A stretch of 64,000 nucleotides of DNA from Ancylobacter amanitiformis (GTDB taxonomy: Bacteria; Pseudomonadota; Alphaproteobacteria; Rhizobiales; Xanthobacteraceae), in contig NZ_JAUSVR010000007.1 of NCBI RefSeq assembly GCF_030814815.1, forward strand, positions 173,280 to 237,279, read 5' to 3'. Shown piece after piece: positions 47,113 through 55,424 of the stretch. Both the position numbers and the translations under genes were made by a program. A model generated the notes under the pieces. The model saw nothing but the letters and a program-made list of their open reading frames with translations, made no database searches and had not been told where the DNA came from. Each line of letters starts with the position of its first letter. The stretch's first letter is position 1.

Positions 47113-47961
47113 ATGGCCCAGGCCCACGCTGACGCCCACGCCAAGCAGCACGACTATCACCTGGTCGACCCCAGCCCGTGGCCGGCCGTCATCTCCGCCT
47201 TCGCCTTCGTGCTGGCCGTCGGCGCGGTCTTCTGGATGCACGGGCAGCTCACCTCGCTGGTGATGATCGTCGGCTTCCTCGGCGTGATCTACACCATGGC
47301 CGTGTGGTGGCGGGACATCATCCGCGAGGCGGAGCACCAGCACGCCCACACCAAGGTTGTGCAGCTGCATCTGCGCTACGGCATGATCCTGTTCATCGCC
47401 TCGGAGGTGATGTTCTTCGTCGCGTGGTTCTGGGCGTTCTTCGATGCGGCGCTGTTCGTGGGCGAGCCGATCAACTTCACCCGCGCCGAATTCACCGGCG
47501 GGCACTGGCCGCCGACCGGGATCGAGACCTTCAATCCCTGGCACCTGCCGCTGCTCAACACGCTGATTCTGCTGACCTCGGGCACCACGCTCACCTGGGC
47601 GCACCACGCGCTGGTGCATGGCGACCGGCAGGCGGCCAAATGGGGCCTGTGGCTCACCGTCGGGCTCGGCTTCGTGTTCTCGCTGCTGCAGGGCTTCGAG
47701 TACAGCCACGCCGAATTCGCCTTCTCCGGCAACATCTATGGCGCCACCTTCTTCATGGCGACCGGCTTCCACGGCTTCCACGTCATCGTCGGCACCATCT
47801 TTCTCGCCGTCTGCCTGGGCCGTCTCTATGCCGGGCACTTCACGCCGACCCATCATTTCGGCTTCGAGGCGGCAGCGTGGTACTGGCACTTCGTCGATGT
47901 CGTGTGGCTGTTCCTCTTCACCTTCATCTATGTGTGGGGAAGCGCCGGCGCGCCACACTGA
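47113..47961 (+). CDS. coxC: cytochrome c oxidase subunit III
   Basis: Seven-helix subunit that stabilises the oxidase. The protein has DYHLVDPSPWPAVISAFAFVLAVGAVFW, EAEHQHAHTKVVQLHLRYGMILFIASEVMFFVAWFWAFFDAAL and the C-terminal GFEAAAWYWHFVDVVWLFLFTFIYVWG, all family hallmarks. ATG 47113 follows CGGAGAG at eight bases; a GTG at 47089 would add eight residues. It is the last oxidase subunit gene before a terminator. Confidence 0.97.
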   Translation: MAQAHADAHAKQHDYHLVDPSPWPAVISAFAFVLAVGAVFWMHGQLTSLVMIVGFLGVIYTMAVWWRDIIREAEHQHAHTKVVQLHLRYGMILFIASEVMFFVAWFWAFFDAALFVGEPINFTRAEFTGGHWPPTGIETFNPWHLPLLNTLILLTSGTTLTWAHHALVHGDRQAAKWGLWLTVGLGFVFSLLQGFEYSHAEFAFSGNIYGATFFMATGFHGFHVIVGTIFLAVCLGRLYAGHFTPTHHFGFEAAAWYWHFVDVVWLFLFTFIYVWGSAGAPH

Positions 47962-47983
47962 CGGTCACGGACAGGCGGAACGT

Positions 47984-48010
47984 GGGGCGGCGGGTCGGCC
48001 GCCCCTTTTT
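47984..48010 (+). terminator. rho-independent terminator after coxC
   Basis: GGGGCGGC / GCCGCCCC, an 8-bp stem with a 6-base loop, followed by TTTTT, 22 bases after the coxC stop. Transcription of the downstream DUF983-SURF1-thrC genes must partly pass it or use a further promoter. Confidence 0.85.
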
Positions 48011-48112
48011 CGTTGGCCGTGCCTTTTCGCTGGCCGCGCCGGGCGCCCCCGGCCCGGGGCCTCGGTACTCCCGGGGATAGTGCGCGCCGCGCAACGGTAG
48101 TAGAAGCCGCTC

Positions 48113-48499
48113 ATGGATCTCGAACCCTTCCACACCGGCGTCTCGCCCTATCAGGCCGGCCTCACCTGCCGGTGCCCGCGCTGCGGGCGGGGCAAGCTGT
48201 TCTCCGGCTTCCTCACCGTCGCGCCGCGCTGCGAGGCCTGCGGGCTGGATTACAGCTTCGATGATTCGGGCGATGGCCCGGTGGTGTTCATCATCCTGCT
48301 CGCCGGCAGCCTGGTCGTCGGCCTCGCCCTGTGGGTGGAAATCACCTGGATGCCGCCCTTCTGGGTGCATGCCGTGCTGTGGACGCCGCTCGTGCTGCTG
48401 GCGACGCTGGGCCTGCTGCGGCCGCTCAAGGCGACGATGATCGCCCTGCAATATGCGAGGAAGGCCGAGTCGGGCCGTCTCGACAAGGGTGGCATGTGA
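48113..48499 (+). CDS. DUF983 family membrane protein
   Basis: Encodes 128 residues with a CxxC-type zinc knuckle at the N-terminus (CRCPRCGRGKLFSGFLTVAPRCEACGLDYSFDD, four cysteines) and two hydrophobic helices (VVFIILLAGSLVVGLALWVEI and HAVLWTPLVLLATLGLL). Members lie between coxC and surf1 in many Alphaproteobacteria and are thought to help oxidase assembly. It overlaps the surf1 start by four bases (GTGA). Confidence 0.92.
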   Translation: MDLEPFHTGVSPYQAGLTCRCPRCGRGKLFSGFLTVAPRCEACGLDYSFDDSGDGPVVFIILLAGSLVVGLALWVEITWMPPFWVHAVLWTPLVLLATLGLLRPLKATMIALQYARKAESGRLDKGGM

Positions 48500-49287
48500 C
48501 CCCCGGGCATTCCTCGCGCACCCCGGCGACGCAAGCCCCCGGCCGGCCGCGCAAATCCCCTCTGCTCAAGCTGCTGCCGGCGGGGGCGTGCGTCCTCGTG
48601 CTGTTCGCCCTGCTGGTGGCGCTCGGCACATGGCAGCTGGAGCGGCTGGGCTGGAAAGAGGATCTGGTCGCCAAGGTCGCCGCGCGCATCCACGAGCCGG
48701 CCCAGCCCGCCCCCGAGGAGCCGGCCTGGCCGCAGGTGAATTTTGGCGATGACGAATATCGCCATGTCACCGCTCAAGGGCGCTTCCGCCATGATCTGGA
48801 AGTGCAGGTCTATGCGCTGATCGACACCGCGCCCGACGGCACCGGCGGTCCCGGCTACTGGGTGGTGACGCCGCTGGTGATGCTCGACGGCTCGACCATT
48901 CTGGTCAATCGCGGCTTCGTGCCGCTGGACCGCCAGCTTCCCGCCAGCCGGCCGGAAGGGCAGGTGAACGGCCCCGTCACGGTGACGGGCCTGCTGCGCC
49001 TGCCGGAGGAATCCGGCTTGTTCCGGCCGGATAACGATCCGGCCAAGGACCGTTGGTTCGTGCGTGATCCGCTGGTCATTGCCAGCGCCAAGGGGCTTCT
49101 GCGCACCGCGCCCTTCCTCATCGACGCGGATGGCGCGCCCAATCCCGGCGGACTGCCGGTCGGCGGCCTGACACGCGTCAGCTTTGCCAACCGGCACCTT
49201 GAATATGCGCTGACCTGGTACGCGCTCGCCGCCACGCTGCTGGCGATGTTCGCCGCCTATGCCTGGCAACGGCTGCGCGCGCGTTGA
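48496..49287 (+). CDS. SURF1-family oxidase assembly protein
   Basis: Haem a-binding assembly factor for aa3 oxidase. Two terminal helices flank a periplasmic domain: LLPAGACVLVLFALLVALGTWQLERLGWKEDLV and YALTWYALAATLLAMFAAYAW. The conserved GTWQxxRxxWKxxL and PLDRQ, HLEYALTWY motifs are all present. The GTG start at 48496 overlaps the DUF983 stop. With 263 residues it is normal length. Confidence 0.94.
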   Translation: MTPGHSSRTPATQAPGRPRKSPLLKLLPAGACVLVLFALLVALGTWQLERLGWKEDLVAKVAARIHEPAQPAPEEPAWPQVNFGDDEYRHVTAQGRFRHDLEVQVYALIDTAPDGTGGPGYWVVTPLVMLDGSTILVNRGFVPLDRQLPASRPEGQVNGPVTVTGLLRLPEESGLFRPDNDPAKDRWFVRDPLVIASAKGLLRTAPFLIDADGAPNPGGLPVGGLTRVSFANRHLEYALTWYALAATLLAMFAAYAWQRLRAR

Positions 49288-49366
49288 GGGGCGTCGCGCA
49301 AGCTGTTGCTTGCCTATGATCGGCGGCCCCACTAGTTTGCCGCCGAATGAGTGAGCGGAGGCGCGC

Positions 49367-50776
49367 GTGCGCTATATCTCGACCCGCGGCGAGGCGCCGG
49401 TACTCGCCTTCTCCGATGCCCTGCTCGCCGGCCTCGCCCGCGACGGCGGCCTCTATGTGCCGGATGTGTTCCCCTCGCTGACGCCGCAGGAGGTCGCGCG
49501 CCTCGCCGGCCGCCCCTATGCCGAGGTGGCGGGGAAGGTGATCGCGCCCTTCGTCGATTCGGCCTTCACGCCGGATGTGCTGACGCCGATGCTGGAGGAG
49601 GCCTATGCGAGCTTCCGCCATCCGGCGACCACGCCGCTGGTGCAGATCGCCCCCAACCGCTTCGTGCTGGAACTGTTCCACGGCCCGACGCTCGCCTTCA
49701 AGGACGTGGCGATGCAGTTGCTCGGGCGCATGATGGACCATGTGCTGACCCAGCGTGACGCGCGAGCCACGATTGTCGGCGCCACCTCCGGGGACACCGG
49801 CAGTGCCGCCATCGAGGCGTTTCGCGGCCGCGCCCGTACGGATGTGTTCATCCTCTATCCCGCGGGCCGGGTGTCCGAGGTGCAGCGCCGGCAGATGACC
49901 ACGGTGCCGGACGCCAATGTCCACGCCATCGCCATCGAGGGCACGTTCGACGATTGCCAGGCGCATGTGAAGGCGATGTTCAACAACCTCGCCTTCCGTG
50001 ACCGGCTGCACCTTGCCGGTGTCAACTCGATCAACTGGGCGCGCATCGTCGCCCAGGTGGTGTATTATTTCGTCGCCGGCACGGCGCTGGGCGCGCCGCA
50101 CCGCCCGGTCTCCTTCGTGGTGCCGACCGGCAATTTCGGCGACGTGCTGGCCGGCTATGTCGCCAAGCGCATGGGCCTGCCGATCTCGCGGCTCACCATC
50201 GCGACCAATGTCAACGACATCCTGGTCCGCACGCTCGGTACCGGCCGCTACGAGACGACGGGCGTGGTGCCGTCCTCCTCGCCCTCGATGGACATTCAGG
50301 TCTCGTCCAATTTCGAGCGCCTGCTGTTCGAGGCGCTGGAGCGGGACGCCGGCGCGCTGCGCGGCCTGATGGCGGCGCTCCACCAGTCCGGCGCCTTCTC
50401 CCCGCCGAACAGCGCGCTGGAGGCGATCCGCGCCGATTTCGACGCCGGCCGCACCGACGAGACGCAAACGGCCGATACCATCGCCCGCGTGCGCCGGGAG
50501 ACCGGATACCTTCTTGACCCGCACACGGCGGTGGCGGTCTCGGTGGCCGAGCGCCTGGCGCAGGATCGCCATGTGCCGCAGGTGGTGCTCGGCACCGCCC
50601 ATCCCGCGAAGTTCCCGGATGCGGTGGAGCGCGCCTGTGGCGAGCGTCCGGCGCTGCCGCCCCATCTGGCGGACCTTCTGGAGCGGCCGGAACGCACGCC
50701 GACCCTTCCCAACGACATCGCGGCGATCGAGGCCTATATCGCCCGTCACGCCCGCGCGGCGGAGCCGGTGGCATGA
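49367..50776 (+). CDS. thrC: threonine synthase
   Basis: PLP enzyme converting O-phosphohomoserine to threonine. The protein opens MRYISTRGEAPVLAFSDALLAGLARDGGLYVPDVFP. It carries the PLP lysine in FHGPTLAFKDVAMQLLG, the SGDTGSAA phosphate-binding motif in VGATSGDTGSAAIEAF, and VPTGNFGDVLAGYVAKRMGLP. It is 469 residues long. The GTG start at 49367 has GGAGG five bases upstream. It ends 13 bases before the M16 peptidase gene. Confidence 0.97.
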   Translation: MRYISTRGEAPVLAFSDALLAGLARDGGLYVPDVFPSLTPQEVARLAGRPYAEVAGKVIAPFVDSAFTPDVLTPMLEEAYASFRHPATTPLVQIAPNRFVLELFHGPTLAFKDVAMQLLGRMMDHVLTQRDARATIVGATSGDTGSAAIEAFRGRARTDVFILYPAGRVSEVQRRQMTTVPDANVHAIAIEGTFDDCQAHVKAMFNNLAFRDRLHLAGVNSINWARIVAQVVYYFVAGTALGAPHRPVSFVVPTGNFGDVLAGYVAKRMGLPISRLTIATNVNDILVRTLGTGRYETTGVVPSSSPSMDIQVSSNFERLLFEALERDAGALRGLMAALHQSGAFSPPNSALEAIRADFDAGRTDETQTADTIARVRRETGYLLDPHTAVAVSVAERLAQDRHVPQVVLGTAHPAKFPDAVERACGERPALPPHLADLLERPERTPTLPNDIAAIEAYIARHARAAEPVA

Positions 50777-50789
50777 GCATGGAACAGGC

Positions 50790-52076
50790 ATGAGCACGGA
50801 ACAGGTCGGAACGGCCCGCATCACCACGCTCGACAATGGCGTCACCGTCATCACCGACGCGATGCCCCATCTCGCCACCGCCTCGCTCGGCATCTGGGCC
50901 GGGGTGGGCGCACGCGACGAGGAGGGCGACGAGCACGGCATTTCGCACCTTCTGGAGCACATGGCGTTCAAGGGCACGCGCCGGCGCAGCGCCCGTGCCA
51001 TCGCCGAGGAGATCGAGGCGGTCGGCGGCGACATCAACGCGGCGACCAGCGTCGAGCACACGAGCTACAATGCCCGCGTGCTGGGCGAGGACATGCCGCT
51101 GGCGCTCGACGTGCTGTCCGACATCCTCACCGAACCGGCCTTCGATCCCGAGGAACTGGAGCGCGAGCACAATGTGATCGTGCAGGAGATCGGCGCCGCG
51201 CTCGACACGCCGGATGACCTGGTATTCGACCTGTTCCAGGAGCGGGCCTTTCCCGGCCAGCCGATCGGTCGCTCCATTCTCGGCACGCCCGAGACGGTGC
51301 GTTCCTTCGATGCGGGCCGGCTGCGGACCTATCTCGCGCGCACTTACCGGGCGCCCAAGCTCATCCTTTCCGCCGCCGGCGCGGTGGACCACGATGCCGT
51401 GGTCGCGGAGGCGCATAAGCGCCTGGGCGGCTTTACGGCCGAGGACAAGCCGGTGCCGGTAACGGGTCACTATCAGGGCGGGGTGGAGATCGGCGGCGGG
51501 CGCGAGCTCGAACAGGCGCATCTGCTCATCGGCCTCGAAGGCCTCTCCTACCGCGACCCGGAGATCCATGCGCTGCAGGTCTTCACCAACATCCTGGGCG
51601 GAGGCATGTCCTCGCGCCTGTTCCAGGAAGTGCGGGAGGCGCGGGGGCTCTGCTACGCCGTGTATTCCTTCCACTGGGGCTATGCCGATACCGGCCTGTT
51701 CGGCATCTATGCCGGTACCGATGGCGGGGATGTCGGCGAACTCGTCGACGTGGTGATCGATCAGGTCGAGGCTACCGTCGAGGGACTGACCGAGGCCGAA
51801 CTCGCCCGTTCCAAGGCGCAGGCCAAGGTCGGCCTGCTCGCCGCGCTGGAAAGCTCGGGCGCGCGGGCGGACCAGCTGGCCCGGCAGATGCTGGCCTTCG
51901 GCCGGCCGATCCCGCTCGAGGAAATCGTCGCCAAGGTCGAGGCGGTGACGCTGGAGCGCGCGCGGGCCGCGGGGCGGGCCATGATGGCCCGTGGTCGGCC
52001 CACGTTCACCGCGCTGGGGCCGGGCAAGCCGCTGGCCTCGGCGGCGCGCATTGCGGAACGGCTGAAAGCCGCCTAA
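50790..52076 (+). CDS. M16 family zinc metallopeptidase (mitochondrial processing peptidase-like)
   Basis: Inverted zinc motif HxxEH in EHGISHLLEHMAFKGTRRR (His53, Glu56, His57), with the distal Glu in ELEREHNVIVQEIGAALDTPDD. The substrate-binding half carries RGLCYAVYSFHWGYADTGLFGIYAG. The length of 428 residues fits the single-chain bacterial form related to the mitochondrial peptidase. Probably a peptide-degrading or processing protease; no substrate is evident. thrC-M16 adjacency is common in Rhizobiales. Confidence 0.94.
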   Translation: MSTEQVGTARITTLDNGVTVITDAMPHLATASLGIWAGVGARDEEGDEHGISHLLEHMAFKGTRRRSARAIAEEIEAVGGDINAATSVEHTSYNARVLGEDMPLALDVLSDILTEPAFDPEELEREHNVIVQEIGAALDTPDDLVFDLFQERAFPGQPIGRSILGTPETVRSFDAGRLRTYLARTYRAPKLILSAAGAVDHDAVVAEAHKRLGGFTAEDKPVPVTGHYQGGVEIGGGRELEQAHLLIGLEGLSYRDPEIHALQVFTNILGGGMSSRLFQEVREARGLCYAVYSFHWGYADTGLFGIYAGTDGGDVGELVDVVIDQVEATVEGLTEAELARSKAQAKVGLLAALESSGARADQLARQMLAFGRPIPLEEIVAKVEAVTLERARAAGRAMMARGRPTFTALGPGKPLASAARIAERLKAA

Positions 52077-52117
52077 CTCTCTTGAATGGCCGGTACTGGC
52101 CGGCCATCATTCCGGGC

Positions 52118-52819
52118 ATGCCCTTCACGGCCCATCTTCCACGGCCTCGCTCGATGTCGCTGTTTCGCACGGTTTCCTGGCCCGAGCCGCCGGCGCTCAT
52201 CGAGGGTGAGACGGTCGTGCTGCGCATGCCGAACATGTCGGACTTCGCCGCCTGGTCCTCCCTGCGTGAGCAGAGCCGCGCCTTCCTGACGCCGTGGGAG
52301 CCGCTCTGGCCGAATTACGACCTCTCGCGCGGCTCCTTCCGCCGTCGCATACGGCGCTACATCCGCGACGTGCGCGAGGATGCCGCCTATCCCTTCCTGG
52401 TCTTTCGCCGCGACGACCATGCCCTTCTCGGCGGGCTGACGCTGTCCAATGTCCGGCGCGGCGTCACCCAGACCGCCAGCCTCGGCTACTGGATGGGCGC
52501 GCCCCATGCCGGCAAGGGTCACATGGGCGCGGCGGTGCGCGCGCTGCTGCCTTTCGCCCACACGACGCTGGGCCTGCGTCGCATCGAGGCCGCCTGCCTG
52601 CCCGGCAACATCCCTTCCCGCCGCCTGCTGATGAGCGCCGGCTTCCGCCGGGAGGGCTATGCGCGCGAATATCTATGCATTAACGGCCTGTGGCAGGACC
52701 ACCTTCTGTTCGCCCGGCTGTCCGGCGACCCGATCGCGCGGGTAGGAGAGGCTATGGCCGATGAGCCTCTCAGTTTGGTGGCGTTCCAAAGTGCAGATGA
52801 GATGAGCGACAAGCTCTAA
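52118..52819 (+). CDS. GNAT family N-acetyltransferase (RimJ-like)
   Basis: Acetyl-CoA dependent acetyltransferase. The core has IEGETVVLRMPNMSDFAAWSSLREQSRAFLTPWEP, LLGGLTLSNVRRGVTQTASLGYWMGAPHAGKGHMGAAV (acetyl-CoA loop AGKGHMG) and LRRIEAACLPGNIPSRRLLMSAGFRREGYAREYL. Such proteins acetylate ribosomal protein N-termini or small molecules. It is 233 residues from 52118; ATG 52154 (MSLFRTV) is an equally plausible start. It follows the M16 gene closely on the same strand. Confidence 0.9.
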   Translation: MPFTAHLPRPRSMSLFRTVSWPEPPALIEGETVVLRMPNMSDFAAWSSLREQSRAFLTPWEPLWPNYDLSRGSFRRRIRRYIRDVREDAAYPFLVFRRDDHALLGGLTLSNVRRGVTQTASLGYWMGAPHAGKGHMGAAVRALLPFAHTTLGLRRIEAACLPGNIPSRRLLMSAGFRREGYAREYLCINGLWQDHLLFARLSGDPIARVGEAMADEPLSLVAFQSADEMSDKL

Positions 52820-52940
52820 TCTGGAACGACTAAAAGATAGCGGCGTTGTGACTGCGATTTCGCGCATGAATTACCGCTGCTTGTTTTTCCCGATTGACGC
52901 CAGCGTGAATTGGCGCGAAAAATCGAAGTGAAAGGCGTTA

Positions 52941-52957
52941 TTTAGAATAATTCTAAG
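52941..52957. promoter_or_regulatory. Irr-type iron control element before bfd
   Basis: TTTAGAATAATTCTAAG, a near-perfect TTTAGAA-N3-TTCTAAA palindrome (one mismatch), 28 bases before the bfd start. In rhizobia the haem-responsive regulator Irr binds this element at iron genes. Confidence 0.8.
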
Positions 52958-52985
52958 TAGCTGGTCACTTCGGTTCTGCGTCGCC

Positions 52986-53279
52986 ATGATCGTCTGTTCC
53001 TGCAATGTGCTGTCAGACCGCCAGATTCGCGACGCGCTGACGGATGCGGAGTCGCCTGCCCGTACGGCGGGGCAGGTCTATCGCTGCCTCGGCTGCAGCG
53101 CCCAGTGCGGCCGCTGTGCGCGGACCATCCGTAAGCTGATCGACGATGTGAATGCCGCCAATTGCGGCGGCTGCGCGCGCGAATGCCCGGCCCATGCGCT
53201 GGTCGAGGGTCATTCCCAGCGGCACAATCACCCTCACAATCACACGCACACCGAGAGCTTCCCCGTCGCGGCGGAGTGA
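52986..53279 (+). CDS. bfd: bacterioferritin-associated ferredoxin with extended C-terminus
   Basis: [2Fe-2S] protein that reduces bacterioferritin to release stored iron. The Bfd domain has MIVCSCNVLSDRQIRDAL with Cys4 and Cys6 and the pair in RCLGCSAQCGRCARTI (Cys34, Cys37). The tail, absent from normal Bfd of about 64 residues, has further cysteines (NCGGCARECP) and a His-rich end (EGHSQRHNHPHNHTHTES). It directly precedes bfr, its expected partner. Total length 97 residues. Confidence 0.93.
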   Translation: MIVCSCNVLSDRQIRDALTDAESPARTAGQVYRCLGCSAQCGRCARTIRKLIDDVNAANCGGCARECPAHALVEGHSQRHNHPHNHTHTESFPVAAE

Positions 53280-53365
53280 GCACTCCGGAGTGAGCGCGGT
53301 GCCTCGCGGCGAACCGCCCGACTGCCATTCAACGGGATGGCGGCTCGGGAGGCCCTTGAGTGTTG

Positions 53366-53382
53366 ATTGGAATTGTTCTAAA
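53366..53382. promoter_or_regulatory. Irr-type iron control element before bfr
   Basis: ATTGGAATTGTTCTAAA, matching TTTAGAA-N3-TTCTAAA with a full right half and 5 of 7 in the left half, 47 bases before the bfr start. It suggests separate iron control of bfr from bfd. Confidence 0.65.
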
Positions 53383-53429
53383 AATATCGAGCGTCGTCGA
53401 ATTTGTCGAAGTCCGGAGAGAATGCGTCC

Positions 53430-53906
53430 ATGAAGGGTGATCCCAAGGTCATCGAGTATCTGAACCGCGGCGTTCGTTCCGAACTGACCGCCATCAACCA
53501 GTACTGGCTGCATTTCCGCATGCTGGACAACTGGGGCTACAAGAAGCTGGCGGCGAAGTGGCGCGCGGAATCCATCGAGGAGATGCACCACGCCGACCGT
53601 TTCATCGACCGCATCCTCTTCCTCGACGGCTTCCCGAACCTGCAGGTGCTCGAGCCGCTGCGAATCGGGCAGGACGTGAAGGAAGTGATCGAATGCGACC
53701 TCGCCGCCGAGGTCGGGGCGCGCGCGCTTTACCAGGAAGCCGCGACCTATTGCGAGAGCGTGCAGGACTATCCCAGCCGCGACCTGTTCAAGGCGTTGAT
53801 GGCCGATGAGGAAGGTCATATCGACTTCCTCGAGACCCAGCTCGATCTGATCGACAAGCTCGGCCTGCAGCTCTACGCCCAGCATCATATCGGCGATCTC
53901 GACTGA
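53430..53906 (+). CDS. bfr: bacterioferritin
   Basis: Iron-storage cage protein of 158 residues. The di-iron ligands are present: Glu18 in [17 protein letters not shown], Glu51 and His54 in [20 protein letters not shown], Glu94 in [16 protein letters not shown], and Glu127 and His130 in [17 protein letters not shown]. The haem ligand Met52 is in EEMHHAD. ATG 53430 follows GGAGAG. A terminator lies 28 bases downstream. Confidence 0.97.
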   Translation: MKGDPKVIEYLNRGVRSELTAINQYWLHFRMLDNWGYKKLAAKWRAESIEEMHHADRFIDRILFLDGFPNLQVLEPLRIGQDVKEVIECDLAAEVGARALYQEAATYCESVQDYPSRDLFKALMADEEGHIDFLETQLDLIDKLGLQLYAQHHIGDLD

Positions 53907-53934
53907 GCCTGCGCGTCGCCGAGATAAACGACAG

Positions 53935-53961
53935 GGGCCGGTCCGTGGACCGGCCCTTTTT
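53935..53961 (+). terminator. rho-independent terminator after bfr
   Basis: GGGCCGGTCC / GGACCGGCCC stem with a tiny loop, followed by TTTTT. It ends the bfd-bfr block. Confidence 0.88.
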
Positions 53962-54018
53962 CATGCGTCGGTGCCGGTGCGCCCGGTCGATGACGGGTCC
54001 AGTTTAGATCGATTCAGA

Positions 54019-54035
54019 ATTTGAGTAATTCTAAC
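54019..54035. promoter_or_regulatory. degenerate Irr-type element before the iron transporter
   Basis: ATTTGAG-TAA-TTCTAAC has the right half TTCTAA and the TAA spacer of the bfd box, but only 4 of 7 bases in the left half. It lies 120 bases before the iron-binding protein gene. A nearby TTCAGAA (54013-54019) is an alternative left half with longer spacing. Confidence 0.4.
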
Positions 54036-54155
54036 GTATTGAGATAACAGTTCTTTTCATTGACCCCCGGCTGACCCTACGTTACCCGCGATGGCACGCA
54101 GATATCGCATGGGAAGCGCGGGCCTACCGTTTCTTCCCTGACGGGAGGAAAAGAC

Positions 54156-55205
54156 ATGACGGTGGTTCACTGGGTTTCGATGTCGCGCCGCGCCGCTCTG
54201 GGCGGCCTTCTGGCGGCGAGTGTTGTCGCCGCTCCGCTGGCGGCCCGGGCGGAAGAGGTCGTGAATGTCTACACGACGCGCGAGATTGCCCTCGCCAAGC
54301 CGCTCTTCGACGCCTTCGCCGAGAAGACCGGCATCAAGGTCAACAGCGTCTTCGTCAAGGACGGCCTCGCCGAGCGCGTGAAGGCGGAAGGCGCGGCCTC
54401 GCCCGCCGACGTGCTGATGACCGTCGACATCGGCAACCTCATCGATCTGGTCGACCAGGGCGTGACCCAGCCGGTCAAGTCCGAGGTGCTGGAGAAGGCC
54501 ATTCCCGCCAATCTGCGCGGCGCGGACGGCAACTGGTTCTCGCTCTCGATGCGCGCGCGCGTCGCCTATGTCGCGAAGGACCGCGTCAAGCTCGACGCCA
54601 TCACCTATGAGAACTTTGCCGATCCCAAGTGGAAGGGCGAAGTCTGCATCCGCTCCGGCAAGCACCCCTACAATACGGCGCTGATCGCCGCCTATATCGT
54701 CCATCACGGCGAAGAGGCCACGCAGAAGTGGCTTGAGGGCGTGAAGGCCAACCTCGCCCGCAAGGCCACCGGCGGCGACCGCGAAGTGGCGCGCGACATC
54801 CTCGGCGAGCTTTGCGATATCGGCCTCGCCAACTCCTATTATGTGGGCCTGATGCGCTCCGGCAAGGGTGGCCCCGATCAGGAGAAGTGGGGCGCGGCGA
54901 TCAACGTCATCCTGCCGACCTTCCAGAATGGCGGCACCAGTGTGAACATCTCCGGCGCTGCGGTGGCGAAGTCCTCGCCGAACAAGGGCAACGCCGTGAA
55001 GCTGCTGGAATTCCTCGTCTCGCATGACGCGCAGGAACTCTACGCCAAGGCGAATTTCGAGTATCCCGTGGTTCCCGGCGTGCCGGCCGACCCGATCATC
55101 GCCGCCTTCGGCCCGCTCAAGGTCGACAATATCGACCTGCTGGCGATCGCCAAGGCCCGCAAGGCGGCGACGAACCTTGTCGACAAGGTCGGTTTCGACG
55201 ATTGA
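54156..55205 (+). CDS. fbpA: ferric iron ABC transporter substrate-binding protein
   Basis: Periplasmic iron-binding protein of the FbpA/AfuA type. A Tat/Sec-like signal is seen (SRRAALGGLLAASVVAAPLAARA). The mature protein has EEVVNVYTTREIALAKPLFDAFAEKTGIKVN, the SGKHPYNTALIAAYIVHHGE segment and LANSYYVGLM with the paired tyrosines that coordinate iron. ATG 54156 has GGAGG nine bases before it. Its permease gene follows after 219 bases. Confidence 0.93.
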   Translation: MTVVHWVSMSRRAALGGLLAASVVAAPLAARAEEVVNVYTTREIALAKPLFDAFAEKTGIKVNSVFVKDGLAERVKAEGAASPADVLMTVDIGNLIDLVDQGVTQPVKSEVLEKAIPANLRGADGNWFSLSMRARVAYVAKDRVKLDAITYENFADPKWKGEVCIRSGKHPYNTALIAAYIVHHGEEATQKWLEGVKANLARKATGGDREVARDILGELCDIGLANSYYVGLMRSGKGGPDQEKWGAAINVILPTFQNGGTSVNISGAAVAKSSPNKGNAVKLLEFLVSHDAQELYAKANFEYPVVPGVPADPIIAAFGPLKVDNIDLLAIAKARKAATNLVDKVGFDD

Positions 55206-55288
55206 TGCACCCGCCTGCCCGGCGAAAGCCCTTTCCGAACAGGTGAACTCACCGGATCGACCAGAAAGGGCTCTCGTTTCAACAAGCC

Positions 55289-55337
55289 GGAGCGTTTCTC
55301 ATCGCGAACGTCGATCACCTCTCGCGAAAAACGCTCC
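55289..55337 (+). other. structured region between iron binding-protein and permease genes
   Basis: GGAGCGTTT (55289-55297) pairs with AAACGCTCC (55329-55337), enclosing TCGCGA copies that can pair as well. An upstream inverted pair AGCCCTTTC / GAAAGGGCT lies at about 55228-55272. Such structures often lower or protect expression between a highly expressed binding-protein gene and its permease. Confidence 0.5.
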
Positions 55338-55424
55338 AGGGCGCTCCTCCGCGCGGCTTTCCGCCGTTCGGGGGAGTTTTGCGTTGAAGGCCGGGCCTCG
55401 CGCCGAACGGAGCGCTTCACGACC

